A stretch of DNA of 33,380 bases from an uncultured Gammaproteobacteria bacterium (lineage in GTDB: Bacteria; Pseudomonadota; Gammaproteobacteria; Arenicellales; JAANXG01): the NCBI GenBank assembly GCA_947259175.1, contig CAMYKW010000004.1, positions 143,403-176,782 on the forward strand, read 5' to 3'. Of the stretch, positions 1 to 8,859 are shown piece after piece (position 1 is the stretch's first letter; each line of letters starts with the position of its first letter). The notes under the pieces were generated by a model. The model saw nothing but the letters and a program-made list of their open reading frames with translations, had not been told where the DNA came from and did not search any database. Position numbers and translations under genes: made by a program.

Positions 1-753
1 CCAGTGAGCGTCGCCGGTGCGCCGTCCCCGGCGAACACGCCGATGGCGCCGTACAACGGCACGGCGGCGGCTCCCGTTGCCATACCGCCCGGGGCCGAAG
101 TCGCGGCTGGCAAACTGCCGGATGGCTTCGCGCAGATTTACCCGCACAGTGATTACGCCATCTCCGGCGAGCCGGCGGCAAGCTTCACGGTCGCCCGGGA
201 GCTCGGCCGGCAGATGCGTTCGCCGACGGCGTCGGTCACCGGCTCGCCGGCAGCCGCCATTCCGCCGGGTGCCGGAATTGCGCCGGCATCCTCGGGGCTG
301 GGGCCGAATCCGGCGAACACGGTGCTGATTGTGGATACGCCGCCGGCGCAGCCGGGTTTCGAGGCCGAATTGAACAACCGCATCCTGTGGATGACCCGGC
401 ACAATCTGCAAAGCGCGGAAATTCGGCTGAATCCGCCGCACCTCGGTCCTTTGGAAGTGCAGATAACGGTGTCCAAAGGCGAGGCCCATGTTTTGTTCAC
501 CTCCGCCCACGCGGTGGTGCGGGAGGCATTGGAGGCCGCGATTCCGCGCCTGCGTGAAGGCTTCAACGAGCAAGGGCTGGTGTTGGGCGAGGCGGATGTC
601 GCGGATGCCTTCGACCGCCAATCGGGTGAGGCCGGATTCAGCCCCCCCGGGGATCGGTGGCACGCGGCGACGGAGTTGTCCGCAGAGGACTCCCAGCTTG
701 AAACGGCGGTCGCTGTGCACCGCGGCGACGGATTGCTCGACGTCTACGCCTGA
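1..753 (+). CDS. fliK: Flagellar hook-length control protein FliK, C-terminal part (5' end outside window)
   Basis: FliK is the secreted molecular ruler that sets hook length and switches export specificity by contacting FlhB. The frame is open from the first base, so the gene is truncated by the window edge. The first 110 or so residues seen are a Pro/Ala-rich linker typical of the FliK middle. From about residue 120 to 200 comes the conserved Flg_hook domain, recognised by LNNRILWMTRHNLQSAEIRL followed by the NPPHLGPLEV segment and a VREALEAAIPRLRE helix. It ends at TGA 751-753, just before a terminator hairpin, so it closes the upstream transcription unit. An internal GTG at position 4 is not the native start. 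The identification rests on the C-terminal signature and on fliL following downstream. Confidence 0.93.
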   Translation, partial: PVSVAGAPSPANTPMAPYNGTAAAPVAIPPGAEVAAGKLPDGFAQIYPHSDYAISGEPAASFTVARELGRQMRSPTASVTGSPAAAIPPGAGIAPASSGLGPNPANTVLIVDTPPAQPGFEAELNNRILWMTRHNLQSAEIRLNPPHLGPLEVQITVSKGEAHVLFTSAHAVVREALEAAIPRLREGFNEQGLVLGEADVADAFDRQSGEAGFSPPGDRWHAATELSAEDSQLETAVAVHRGDGLLDVYA

Positions 754-799
754 GCGGAAACGGTGCGACCATACCGCCATGCGGTTGCCGCACGGCGCA

Positions 800-825
800 G
801 TCGCCGCGACCCGGCGACGGTTTTT
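800..825 (+). terminator. Rho-independent terminator after fliK
   Basis: A perfect 7-bp stem, GTCGCCG (800-806) with CGGCGAC (812-818), closes a 5-nt loop and is followed by GG and five T residues (821-825). It lies 47 bases after the fliK stop and before the sigma-54 promoter of fliL. It therefore separates the fliK transcription unit from fliL onward. Confidence 0.72.
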
Positions 826-927
826 CGACGGTTGACGGGCCTCGATGCGTGAACTGACTTAAGTTTTCATCGAGAAAACACGCCTAAGCTCCTGATACAT
901 TGCGTTATTAGTAAAATATCGACTGCC

Positions 928-943
928 TGGCACAGGTTTTGCT
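928..943 (+). promoter_or_regulatory. Sigma-54 (RpoN) -24/-12 promoter for the fliL operon
   Basis: TGGCACAGGTTTTGCT matches the RpoN consensus TGGCAC-N5-TTGC(A/T), with exactly 10 bp between the invariant GG (929-930) and GC (941-942). Transcription should start near 954-956, about 47 bases before the fliL ATG. In polarly flagellated gammaproteobacteria, basal-body operons are driven by RpoN with an enhancer-binding protein such as FleQ, FlrA or FlrC; that regulator is inferred and not in the window. Confidence 0.85.
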
Positions 944-1001
944 CAGTGACTGTTGAGGCGGTGTCATCCCGCATTTTTGCAGCGTCACAGGGGAGCGTTC
1001 C

Positions 1002-1565
1002 ATGGCTGAAGACGAAATCGAACTTGCCGGCGACGAAAACGGCGAGGCCGGCGGCAAGCCCGCCGCCAATCCGATCGTAAAGATTGCGATCATTGCCATT
1101 GCCGGACTGTTAGTGCTCGGCGGATCCGTGACGGCGACCTTGTATCTGACCGGTGAAGAGCCGCCGCAAGATACCGCGGCAAGCACCGCGGCAAACAATG
1201 ACGGCGAGGCAGAGGTCGTCCAGACGGAAGACGCGGCGCCCAAGGGGGAGGCCATCTATATGCCACTGGATCCACCGTTCACGGTGTCGCTGGACGGCGA
1301 CGAATCGCGCAAGTATCTGCAGGTTTCCATGTCGCTGATGTCGCGCAGCGACGGTGCGATCGACGCGGTGAGGAGACACCGTCCGCTGGTGCGTAACAAC
1401 CTGAACCTGCTTTTCTCCGGTTTGAAATACCGGGATATCACGACCCGCGAAGGAAAGGAGCAGCTGCTCGAGGACGCGCGGCAGGAAATCAATAAGGTTC
1501 TCGAACAGAACGGTGAAAAGTCGGAGGTGGAAGCCTTGTACTTCACCAGCCTGGTAATCGACTAG
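1002..1565 (+). CDS. fliL: Flagellar basal body-associated protein FliL
   Basis: FliL is a single-pass inner-membrane protein around the stator units that supports motor torque. The 187-aa product has an acidic cytoplasmic N-terminus, one membrane segment at about residues 26-49 (VKIAIIAIAGLLVLGGSV) and a periplasmic stomatin-like domain. Family motifs such as YMPLDPPFTVSL and the RKYLQVSMSL strand are visible. The ATG is preceded by GGGGAG at a good distance. It is the first gene after the sigma-54 promoter and fliM follows 4 bases after its stop, so it heads the operon. Confidence 0.93.
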   Translation: MAEDEIELAGDENGEAGGKPAANPIVKIAIIAIAGLLVLGGSVTATLYLTGEEPPQDTAASTAANNDGEAEVVQTEDAAPKGEAIYMPLDPPFTVSLDGDESRKYLQVSMSLMSRSDGAIDAVRRHRPLVRNNLNLLFSGLKYRDITTREGKEQLLEDARQEINKVLEQNGEKSEVEALYFTSLVID

Positions 1566-1569
1566 CGCC

Positions 1570-2571
1570 ATGAGCGAGTCCGATCTGTTATCCAAAGATG
1601 AAGTCGATGCGCTGCTCGACAACTCCCACGCCGAGGGCCCGGCGGACGGTAATGGCGTGCGCGACCACGACCTCGCCAACAACGACCGCATTGTGCGCGG
1701 ACGCCTTCCCGCCCTGGAGCTGGTTAACGAACGGTTCTCGCGTCTGTTGGAAACCAGTTTTTTCAGTCTGTTGCGGCAGTCTGTCGACGTGAATCCCGCC
1801 GGCATCAAGGGGCGCAAGTACGATGAATTTTCGACCAGTCTGCCAACGCCGTGCAGCGTCAATCTCGTCACGCTTGCGCCGCTGACCGGCACTGCGTTGG
1901 TGGTGTTTACACCGGAACTCATATGCAACCTGGTGGACCGTTTTTTCGGCGGCAGCGGTTGTCCGGCGGACTATCAACAGGACCGTGATTTCACCCCAAC
2001 TGAATTGGGGATCATGGATTTGCTGCTGTCGGATCTGATCGCGAACATGCGCGAGGCGTGGTCGGTGCTGCAACCGGTTGAAATAGCACGGATCGATTCT
2101 GAGACCAATCCGCGTTTCGCACAGATCGCGAATCCTCTCGATTTGGTGATCGACTGCGCGTTTCAAATTGAACTGGCGGAGCACAGCGGAACGCTGCACC
2201 TGACCTATCCGTATGCGATGCTGGAACCGATCCGCGATCGGCTCGAGAACGGCACCCAGAGCGACTCCAATAGGGTGGATGAGAGGTGGCTGACGACACT
2301 GCGCGAGGAAGTCGCCAGAGCGCAGGTGCGCCTGAGGGTGACCGTCGCTAGAACCGAGATCGCAATTCACGAACTCATGGAGATGAAGGCGGGTGATGTG
2401 ATCGCGATAGATATGCCGCAGACGGTGATCGCGCGCGCCGAAGGGGTTCCTCTATTCCGCGGCACGTTCGGTGTTCACAACTCCAAATACTCCATCAGGA
2501 TGTGCGAACCGATTCAATTTCGCATTGATTCCACGTCGCCGCAAGCCCCGGGACAGGGGTCCGGGGGATGA
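1570..2571 (+). CDS. fliM: Flagellar motor switch protein FliM
   Basis: FliM forms the middle of the C-ring and binds phosphorylated CheY to reverse rotation. The 333-aa length is normal for the family. The first residues contain LLSKDEVDALLD, equivalent to the LSQxEIDALL peptide that binds CheY-P in enteric FliM. A CheC-like middle domain follows (about 45-235, including ERFSRLLETSFFSLLRQSVDV), then a FliN-like SpoA domain at about 255-325. The CheY-binding peptide is kept although no che gene is found at this locus, so chemotaxis genes probably lie elsewhere in the genome. It starts 4 bases after fliL. Confidence 0.95.
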   Translation: MSESDLLSKDEVDALLDNSHAEGPADGNGVRDHDLANNDRIVRGRLPALELVNERFSRLLETSFFSLLRQSVDVNPAGIKGRKYDEFSTSLPTPCSVNLVTLAPLTGTALVVFTPELICNLVDRFFGGSGCPADYQQDRDFTPTELGIMDLLLSDLIANMREAWSVLQPVEIARIDSETNPRFAQIANPLDLVIDCAFQIELAEHSGTLHLTYPYAMLEPIRDRLENGTQSDSNRVDERWLTTLREEVARAQVRLRVTVARTEIAIHELMEMKAGDVIAIDMPQTVIARAEGVPLFRGTFGVHNSKYSIRMCEPIQFRIDSTSPQAPGQGSGG

Positions 2572-2614
2572 CCATCGCCGGCGACACTTCGAACCGCATA
2601 AAGCGAGGCGTTCA

Positions 2615-3061
2615 ATGAGTGACAAAGAAAACAGCACTGACGAAACACCGCAGGCCGGTGCGGACGGCGGCGAACCAGCGGCTCAGTCGACGGTTTCGGC
2701 ATCCAGCGCCGATCAGCCTGCGCCGGGTAACGGCGGCGGCGGAATGACGGCGGCTGAGTTCGGTGATCTGAACGAGACGCCAAGCGGCGAAGGCGCGGTG
2801 GGATGGGATCTGCAGATGCTTCGTGACATCCCGGTGACGCTCAGCGTGGAGGTTGGGCGCAGCGCGATCAGCATCAACAATCTACTGCAGCTCAGTCAGG
2901 GCTCGGTGGTCGAATTGGATCGCGCCGCCGGTGAGGCGCTCGACGTGATGGTAAACGGTTGCCTGGTCGCCCATGGGGAGGTGGTGGTGGTGAACGACAG
3001 GTTCGGTATCCGTCTGACCGATGTGGTCAGCCCTACGGAACGGGTCAAAAAGCTCAATTGA
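2615..3061 (+). CDS. fliN: Flagellar motor switch protein FliN
   Basis: FliN forms the base of the C-ring and helps dock export substrates. I chose ATG 2615 (MSDKENSTDE) because it follows an AAGCGAGG ribosome-binding site and does not overlap fliM; an upstream in-frame ATG at 2471 would lie inside fliM. The 148-aa product has a long low-complexity N-terminus rich in Ala, Gly, Ser and acidic residues (about 1-55). The SpoA/FliN domain follows, marked by LQMLRDIPVTLSVEVGRSAI, LSQGSVVELDR and the final FGIRLTDVVSPTERVKKLN. It sits between fliM and fliO in the standard order. Confidence 0.94.
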   Translation: MSDKENSTDETPQAGADGGEPAAQSTVSASSADQPAPGNGGGGMTAAEFGDLNETPSGEGAVGWDLQMLRDIPVTLSVEVGRSAISINNLLQLSQGSVVELDRAAGEALDVMVNGCLVAHGEVVVVNDRFGIRLTDVVSPTERVKKLN

Positions 3062-3070
3062 GGCGCTTGC

Positions 3071-3643
3071 ATGAATCACCTCGTTATCCGCCCCAAGCAG
3101 ATTCACGCCGCGTCGGCAGCGGGACTGAAGCAGGTTGCGCGCGGCGCGGTCCTGCTTTCGGGGTTGCTGGCGCAGGTCTCGTCGGCGGCACCGAACGCGA
3201 CGGGACTCGGCGCAACGGAGCATGCGTCCCTAGGCGCCGGCGTGCAGGCGCAGGTGCTGACCCAGGTGGGCCTGGCGTTGATCTTCATTATCGCGTTGAT
3301 TGTGAGTGGCGCGTGGCTGATGCGGCGCATGGGCCAGTTCAACCGTTCCGCCGACGGCGCAATGAAAATTATCAGCGTGCTGTCCCTCGGGTCGCGCGAG
3401 CGCGTGGTGCTGGTGCAGGTCGGCAGCGATCGCGATCATCAACTGTTGCTTGGCGTGGCCCCGGGACGGGTCACGGCCCTGCACGACTTTCACGGAAATC
3501 CTGTCGTGGCCGCGCCGAACGACAACGGCGGTGCGTTGGTGGCGGGCCCCTTTGCGGCGATGGTCAGGACCGTTCGCCGCGCCGCCGCGACGGGAAATTC
3601 GCAGTCGGGCTACAAAAGGTCGGGGAGCAGCGATGAACATTGA
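3071..3643 (+). CDS. fliO: Flagellar biosynthesis protein FliO
   Basis: FliO is a membrane assembly factor for the FliP ring of the flagellar type III export gate. The 190-aa product has a hydrophobic stretch near the N-terminus (about 20-40) that could be a signal sequence. A clear membrane helix follows at about 64-86 ([19 protein letters not shown]), then the conserved cytoplasmic segment with [20 protein letters not shown] and [15 protein letters not shown]. This is longer than some FliO proteins, mostly because of the N-terminal extension. Its end overlaps the fliP start by 11 bases, suggesting translational coupling. Sequence conservation in FliO is low, so the position between fliN and fliP is part of the evidence. 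Confidence 0.88.
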   Translation: MNHLVIRPKQIHAASAAGLKQVARGAVLLSGLLAQVSSAAPNATGLGATEHASLGAGVQAQVLTQVGLALIFIIALIVSGAWLMRRMGQFNRSADGAMKIISVLSLGSRERVVLVQVGSDRDHQLLLGVAPGRVTALHDFHGNPVVAAPNDNGGALVAGPFAAMVRTVRRAAATGNSQSGYKRSGSSDEH

Positions 3644-4418
3644 CCTTCATGACGGGCGTTTCCGCAAGCTTCCGTGGCTGGTGGCGCCGCTGCTGGCGGT
3701 GTCGGCTCTGATTGTCGCGGGCGGCGCTTACGGCGCCGATCTCGGTTTTCCGGCGCTGACCCTGCACACCGAAGCGGACGGACAGCAGACCTATTCCGTC
3801 AGCATCCAGGTTCTGCTGTTGATGACTGCGCTGACGCTGCTTCCCGGGGCGTTGATGATCATGACCTCGTTCACGCGAATCGTGATCGTGCTCGCCATTT
3901 TGCGGCAGGCGATGGGACTCAACCAGACACCGTCGAATCAAGTCATGGTCGCGCTGGCGTTGTTTTTGACGATGTTCATTATGGCGCCGGTATTCGAAAG
4001 ACTTTACGACGACGCGATCAAGCCGTATCTCGACGATCAGGCGACCCAGACCCAGGCCCTGGCGCAGGCCGGGAAACCGATGCGGCAGTTCATGCTCGCA
4101 CAGACGCGAACCGCAGACCTGAACTTATTCGTTTCCCTCAAGGGTGAGGACAAACTCGAGCAAATTGACCAGGTACCGTTTTCGGTGTTGATACCTGCGT
4201 TTATAACCAGTGAGTTGAAAACCGCGTTTCAGATCGGCTTCCTGCTGTTTATCCCGTTTCTGATCATCGATCTCGTGGTCGCCAGCGTGCTGATGGCGAT
4301 GGGCATGATGATGTTATCGCCGATGATGATCTCGCTGCCGTTCAAGATCATGTTGTTTGTGCTGGTTGACGGGTGGACGCTCATCATCGGCACCCTGGCA
4401 TCGAGTTTTCTTGTTTAG
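3633..4418 (+). CDS. fliP: Flagellar export gate protein FliP
   Basis: FliP forms the core ring of the flagellar type III secretion channel together with FliQ and FliR. I chose ATG 3633, preceded by CGGGGAG, which gives 261 aa with an N-terminal signal peptide ending near [11 protein letters not shown]. Four membrane segments follow. Diagnostic stretches include [56 protein letters not shown] and the terminal [17 protein letters not shown] longer reading from upstream ATG codons would lie inside fliO and is unlikely. fliQ follows after 18 bases. Confidence 0.96.
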   Translation: MNIDLHDGRFRKLPWLVAPLLAVSALIVAGGAYGADLGFPALTLHTEADGQQTYSVSIQVLLLMTALTLLPGALMIMTSFTRIVIVLAILRQAMGLNQTPSNQVMVALALFLTMFIMAPVFERLYDDAIKPYLDDQATQTQALAQAGKPMRQFMLAQTRTADLNLFVSLKGEDKLEQIDQVPFSVLIPAFITSELKTAFQIGFLLFIPFLIIDLVVASVLMAMGMMMLSPMMISLPFKIMLFVLVDGWTLIIGTLASSFLV

Positions 4419-4436
4419 TCCCTGGAGATTTTATTT

Positions 4437-4706
4437 ATGGGTCCGGAAGCCACCGTTGATATTTTCCACCAAACCATCGAGATCATACTGGTGATGGTGT
4501 CCGTTATCCTGGTGCCCGCGCTGGTCGTCGGCTTGCTGGTCAGCATGTTCCAGGCGGCGACTCAGATCAACGAAATGACCTTGAGTTTCGTTCCCAAGCT
4601 GCTGGTGACGGTGATGACGATCATGATCAGCGGGCCCTGGTTGTTTCGTATTGTGGTGGACTACACGCAACGCCTGTTCCACGACATCCCGTTTCTGCTG
4701 CAATGA
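4437..4706 (+). CDS. fliQ: Flagellar export gate protein FliQ
   Basis: FliQ is the small two-helix subunit of the FliPQR export channel. The 89-aa length is exact for the family. Both membrane hairpins are visible (EIILVMVSVILVPALVVGLL and LLVTVMTIMISGPWLF), joined by the conserved FQAATQINEMTLSFVPK loop. The start codon follows CTGGAG at a usable distance. It is followed at once by fliR. Confidence 0.96.
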   Translation: MGPEATVDIFHQTIEIILVMVSVILVPALVVGLLVSMFQAATQINEMTLSFVPKLLVTVMTIMISGPWLFRIVVDYTQRLFHDIPFLLQ

Positions 4707-4727
4707 GTGAATAAAGCGCCGGCAATA

Positions 4728-5504
4728 ATGAATATCAGCGCAGCGGACATTCATCACATGGTCGGCGCGTACCTGTGGCCGTTCCTGCGCATTGGAGCGG
4801 CGATCGGTGTGGCGCCGGTTTTCGGTGCCCGCACCGTGCCGGTCCGCACGCGTCTGGCATTGGCTTTGGTACTGACCGCCGTTGTCGCGCCCCTGGTGCC
4901 CGCCACCCCCGCTGCCGAATTATTGAGCGCCGAGGGCCTGCTGGTTGCCGCACATCAGATACTCATAGGCCTGCTGATGGGATTCGTGCTCCTCGTTGTG
5001 TTCGCGGCATTCGTGTTGGGTGGACAGGTGGTCGCCATGCAGATGGGCCTGGGGTTCGCCTCGCTGGTGGATCCGCAAAACGGCGTGCAAACCCCGATGG
5101 TGAGTCAATTGTATGTCCTGTTGGCGACATTGGTGTTTCTCGCCCTGGACGGGCATTTGACGCTGATACAGGTGCTTGCTGAAAGCTTTTACACCATGCC
5201 GATCGACGCTGCGGGGGTCGGCACCGCCGGGATCTGGCAGGTGATCCTTTGGGGGCGCGAGATCTTCGCGGGTGCGGTGATGATCGCCTTGCCGGCCATC
5301 ATCACGCTGCTGCTGGTGAATCTGTCGTTCGGGGTGCTCACCCGGTCCGCTCCACAGCTCAATATTTTCGCGGTGGGTTTTCCGGTGATCATCTTGTCCG
5401 GATACGTGGTGATCATGGTGACCCTGTGGACCGCGCTGCCGCGATTGAGCGACTTCGTCGAACGCTCGGTTTCTTTATTGACCAACCTTCTGATCAGGGG
5501 CTGA
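4728..5504 (+). CDS. fliR: Flagellar export gate protein FliR
   Basis: FliR is the third component of the FliPQR channel. A GTG at 4707, right after the fliQ stop, would add seven residues. I prefer ATG 4728 (MNISAADIHHMVGAYLWPFLRI) because its distance to the conserved WPFLR motif matches enteric FliR; neither start has a convincing Shine-Dalgarno sequence. The 258-aa product is almost entirely hydrophobic, with about six membrane segments. Family motifs include APVFGARTVPVRTRLALALV, GFVLLVVFAAFVLGGQVVAMQMGLGFASLVDPQNG and GVLTRSAPQLNIFAVGFP. flhB starts 4 bases after the stop. Confidence 0.94.
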   Translation: MNISAADIHHMVGAYLWPFLRIGAAIGVAPVFGARTVPVRTRLALALVLTAVVAPLVPATPAAELLSAEGLLVAAHQILIGLLMGFVLLVVFAAFVLGGQVVAMQMGLGFASLVDPQNGVQTPMVSQLYVLLATLVFLALDGHLTLIQVLAESFYTMPIDAAGVGTAGIWQVILWGREIFAGAVMIALPAIITLLLVNLSFGVLTRSAPQLNIFAVGFPVIILSGYVVIMVTLWTALPRLSDFVERSVSLLTNLLIRG

Positions 5505-5508
5505 AGCC

Positions 5509-6672
5509 ATGCCAGAGGATCAAGGCCAAGACCGTACCGAACCGGCATCACCGAAAAAGCTCAAGGAGGCCTCGGAAAAGGGACAGCTTCCCAGATCGCG
5601 TGAACTCACCACGGTCACGCTGCTGTTGACCGGCGCCGGCGGGGTGTTGATGCTGGGAGAGGGCATGGTTGACGGTGTGCGACAAGTGGCGCGCAACAGT
5701 ATGACCATCAGCCGCCGTGACATATTCGACGACTACGCGATGGTCAGCAATCTGCAGGGAGCGATAAGTGTCGTGTTGGATGCCTTGGCGCCTTTTCTTA
5801 CCCTGCTGGTCCTCGCTGCGATATTCGCGCCCATGGCCCTGGGTGGTTGGTCCTTCAGCCCCAAGGTGTTGTCGCTGAACTGGTCGAAACTGAACCCGAT
5901 ACAAGGCGCCAAACGTATCATCTCGTGGCGCGGTCTGATGGAGCTGGGCAAGTCGCTGATCAAATTCATCGTGGTGCTGACCGGCGCGGTGCTGCTTCTG
6001 CAAAGTCTGTTCGGCACCATCATCAATCTCGGAAGAGAACCCACGATGTCCGCGCTGGCGCATTTTGGCGACATCCTCAGCTGGAGCTTTTTGCTACTGT
6101 GCCTGCCGTTGATTCTGGTGGTGGCTGCGGACGTGCCGTTCCAGCTTTGGGACCATGCGCGCCGTTTGCGCATGACCCGCCAGGAAGTGAAGGACGAACA
6201 GAAGGAAACCGACGGCGATCCCCAGGTCAAACGCCGCGTTCGCGAGCGGCAGCGGGAAATCATGCAACGTCGGATGATGGCCCAGGTGCCGAAGGCCGAC
6301 GTGATCATTACCAACCCCACCCACTTCTCGGTAGCGCTCAAATACGATATCTCGAGCATGCCGGCTCCGGTGCTGATCGCAAAAGGCGCGGATCTGGTGG
6401 CCATGCAGATACGCCGGATCGCCGCCGAGTCCCGCATACCGCAGGTGTCGTCACCGCTGTTGGCGCGCGCGCTGTATTACACCACCGAGCTGGATCACGA
6501 GATACCGGTGGCGCTGTATCGCGCGGTGGCGCAGGTGCTGGCGCATGTGTACGAGCTGCGCGAGGTCGGTGCGGACACGGGGCGCGGACCGATCTCGATG
6601 GACGATGTCGAGGTCCCGGGGGAGTTGCTCCGGCGGCAACCCAACAGCGACCCGGAAGGGGCTGGACAATGA
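5509..6672 (+). CDS. flhB: Flagellar export specificity-switch protein FlhB
   Basis: FlhB regulates the switch from rod/hook to filament substrates when its cytoplasmic domain cleaves itself. The 387-aa product starts with the usual EPASPKKLKEASEKGQLPRSREL segment. Four membrane helices lie between about residues 35 and 215. The cytoplasmic domain carries the autocleavage motif NPTH at residues 269-272, the same numbering as in Salmonella FlhB. The Asn and Pro needed for cleavage are intact, so the switch should be functional and should respond to the FliK encoded at the start of the window. The C-terminus is slightly extended and hydrophilic. A 34-base gap leads to flhA. Confidence 0.96.
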   Translation: MPEDQGQDRTEPASPKKLKEASEKGQLPRSRELTTVTLLLTGAGGVLMLGEGMVDGVRQVARNSMTISRRDIFDDYAMVSNLQGAISVVLDALAPFLTLLVLAAIFAPMALGGWSFSPKVLSLNWSKLNPIQGAKRIISWRGLMELGKSLIKFIVVLTGAVLLLQSLFGTIINLGREPTMSALAHFGDILSWSFLLLCLPLILVVAADVPFQLWDHARRLRMTRQEVKDEQKETDGDPQVKRRVRERQREIMQRRMMAQVPKADVIITNPTHFSVALKYDISSMPAPVLIAKGADLVAMQIRRIAAESRIPQVSSPLLARALYYTTELDHEIPVALYRAVAQVLAHVYELREVGADTGRGPISMDDVEVPGELLRRQPNSDPEGAGQ

Positions 6673-6706
6673 CGTCTATGGAGACTGAGGAGCGGAGCGT
6701 ACCACG

Positions 6707-8788
6707 ATGCAGCACTTGACACTGCCTTTTGATACACAGAAGTTCGGCGCGCTGGGCATCGGCACGCCGGTGCTGCTGGTGGTCATCTTCGGCATGATGG
6801 TGGTGCCGCTGCCGCCGCTGTTGCTGGATGTATTTTTCACCTTCAACATCTCTCTGGCGCTGGTGGTGTTGCTGATGGTGGTGTACACACGGCGGCCGCT
6901 GGAGCTGTCCGTATTTCCCACCGTGCTGCTGATCACGACGCTGTTGCGGCTGGCGCTTAACATCGCGTCCACACGGGTGGTGTTGCTCCACGGCCACACC
7001 GGGCCGGATGCCGCGGGTAAGGTGATCGAGGCATTCGGACAATTTGTCGTGGGCGGCAATTACACCGTGGGCCTGGTTGTGTTCGCGATCCTGATCATCA
7101 TCAATTTCGTGGTGGTCACCAAAGGCGCCGGCCGGATATCCGAGGTCAGTGCGCGTTTCACCCTGGATGCGATGCCGGGCAAGCAAATGGCGATCGATGC
7201 CGACTTGAATGCCGGTTTGATCTCCCAGGACGAGGCGCGGACCCGACGCATGGAGATCGGCGAGGAAGCGGATTTCTACGGCTCCATGGATGGCGCCAGT
7301 AAATTTGTCCGTGGCGACGCCATTGCCGGCCTGCTCATTCTGGTCATCAATATTTTGGGTGGTCTGGCGATCGGCGTGCTGCAGCACGACCTGACGCTGG
7401 CGACCGCGGCGCAGTACTTCACGCTGCTGACCATCGGCGACGGACTGGTGGCCCAGATCCCGGCGCTGCTGCTGTCCACCTCCGCCGCCATGGTGGTCAG
7501 CCGCGTGTCCACCAGCCACGATATCGGACAGCAGGTGGTGACCCAGCTGTTTCGGCATCCCAAGGCCCTTTATGTCACCGCCGGGGTGATGGGCTTCATG
7601 GGCACGATTCCCGGTATGCCCCACATCGCGTTCCTGACGCTGGCGGCGATCACCGGGGCATCGGCGTACTTCATGGACCAAAAAATTAGAACCGCGACAG
7701 ACCCGCAACCGGTGGCGCCCGATGCGGCGCCGGCTGAACCGCGGGAACTGGGTTGGGACGACGTGCTGCCGGTGGACAGCATCGGCCTGGAGGTGGGCTA
7801 CCGCCTGATTCCGCTGGTGGACCGCAAGCAGGGCGGGGAGCTGATGGATCGCATCAAGGGCGTGCGGAAGAAACTCACCCAGGAGTTGGGATTCCTGATC
7901 CCCGCGGTGCATATCCGCGACAATCTGGAGCTCAACGCCAATTTCTACCGGGCGACGTTCATGGGCGTCGTGGTGGGCGAAGCGGAGATCCACCCTGATC
8001 GGGACATGGCGATCAACGCGGGGAAATCCTACGGCGAACTGCCGGGGATCGCGGGCAAAGACCCGGCGTTTGGTCTCGACGCGGTGTGGATAGAGCGCAA
8101 TCAGCGCGAGCGCGCGCAAAGCCTCGGCTACACCGTGGTCGACGCCAGCACCGTAGTCGCCACCCATCTCAGCCACCTGCTGCAACAACAAGCGCATGAG
8201 TTGCTGGGACGCGAGGAGACCCAGAAATTGCTCGAAAATCTCGCACGGTCCGCGCCCAAGCTGGTCGAGGAACTGGTGCCGAAAATTCTGCCCCTGGGGG
8301 TGGTGGTGAAGGTACTGCAGAACCTGCTCGCCGAGAGCGTCTCGGTCCGCGACATCCGCACCATCGCCGAATCCTTGGCGGAGCATGCCGGCCGGAGTCA
8401 AGATCCCGGCGTTCTCACCGCGTTTGTACGCGCCCGCCTGGGCCGCGCAATCGTGCAGGATGTGTTCGGCGTCGCCGCGGAATTGCCGGTCATCACTTTG
8501 AGTCCGGAGCTGGAACAGATCTTGCAACAAACTTTCAAGCTGGCGGACGACGAACACGGCGCCGCCGGGTTCGAACCGGGGCTGGCGGATCGCATCCACC
8601 AATCGCTGGTGCAGACGGCGCAAACCCAGATCGCGAACGGTCTCCCGGTGGTACTGCTGGCGGCGCCGAACTTGAGGCCGATGCTGGCCCAATTCGTACG
8701 CCATGCGATACCGGAAATGCGCGTATTGGCTTTTAACGAAATTCCGGAACAGAAGCAGATACGCATAGTGGGCACGATCGGAGCATAA
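6707..8788 (+). CDS. flhA: Flagellar export apparatus protein FlhA
   Basis: FlhA is the large export-gate subunit that couples proton flow to secretion and receives chaperone-substrate complexes through its cytoplasmic domain. The 693-aa length is normal. Eight membrane segments occupy about residues 20-320. The FHIPEP family signature is clear: GAGRISEVSARFTLDAMPGK, QMAIDADLNAGLISQDEART and FYGSMDGASKFVRGDAIAGL. The cytoplasmic part begins near residue 345 with LGWDDVLPVDSIGLEVGYRL and runs to the C-terminus. It ends 71 bases before flhF. Confidence 0.97.
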   Translation: MQHLTLPFDTQKFGALGIGTPVLLVVIFGMMVVPLPPLLLDVFFTFNISLALVVLLMVVYTRRPLELSVFPTVLLITTLLRLALNIASTRVVLLHGHTGPDAAGKVIEAFGQFVVGGNYTVGLVVFAILIIINFVVVTKGAGRISEVSARFTLDAMPGKQMAIDADLNAGLISQDEARTRRMEIGEEADFYGSMDGASKFVRGDAIAGLLILVINILGGLAIGVLQHDLTLATAAQYFTLLTIGDGLVAQIPALLLSTSAAMVVSRVSTSHDIGQQVVTQLFRHPKALYVTAGVMGFMGTIPGMPHIAFLTLAAITGASAYFMDQKIRTATDPQPVAPDAAPAEPRELGWDDVLPVDSIGLEVGYRLIPLVDRKQGGELMDRIKGVRKKLTQELGFLIPAVHIRDNLELNANFYRATFMGVVVGEAEIHPDRDMAINAGKSYGELPGIAGKDPAFGLDAVWIERNQRERAQSLGYTVVDASTVVATHLSHLLQQQAHELLGREETQKLLENLARSAPKLVEELVPKILPLGVVVKVLQNLLAESVSVRDIRTIAESLAEHAGRSQDPGVLTAFVRARLGRAIVQDVFGVAAELPVITLSPELEQILQQTFKLADDEHGAAGFEPGLADRIHQSLVQTAQTQIANGLPVVLLAAPNLRPMLAQFVRHAIPEMRVLAFNEIPEQKQIRIVGTIGA

Positions 8789-8859
8789 CGCCATGCATCG
8801 GCAAACAGCATACGGTTCGGTGTGCCATGAACGTGGACGCACGATGACGGGGGTTAGGT

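Noticed and set aside
6338-8842. 834-codon open frame on the minus strand opposite flhB/flhA
   Set aside because: Antisense shadow of the high-GC flhA gene. The protein is rich in His, Arg and Gln with no domain, and flhA is certain.
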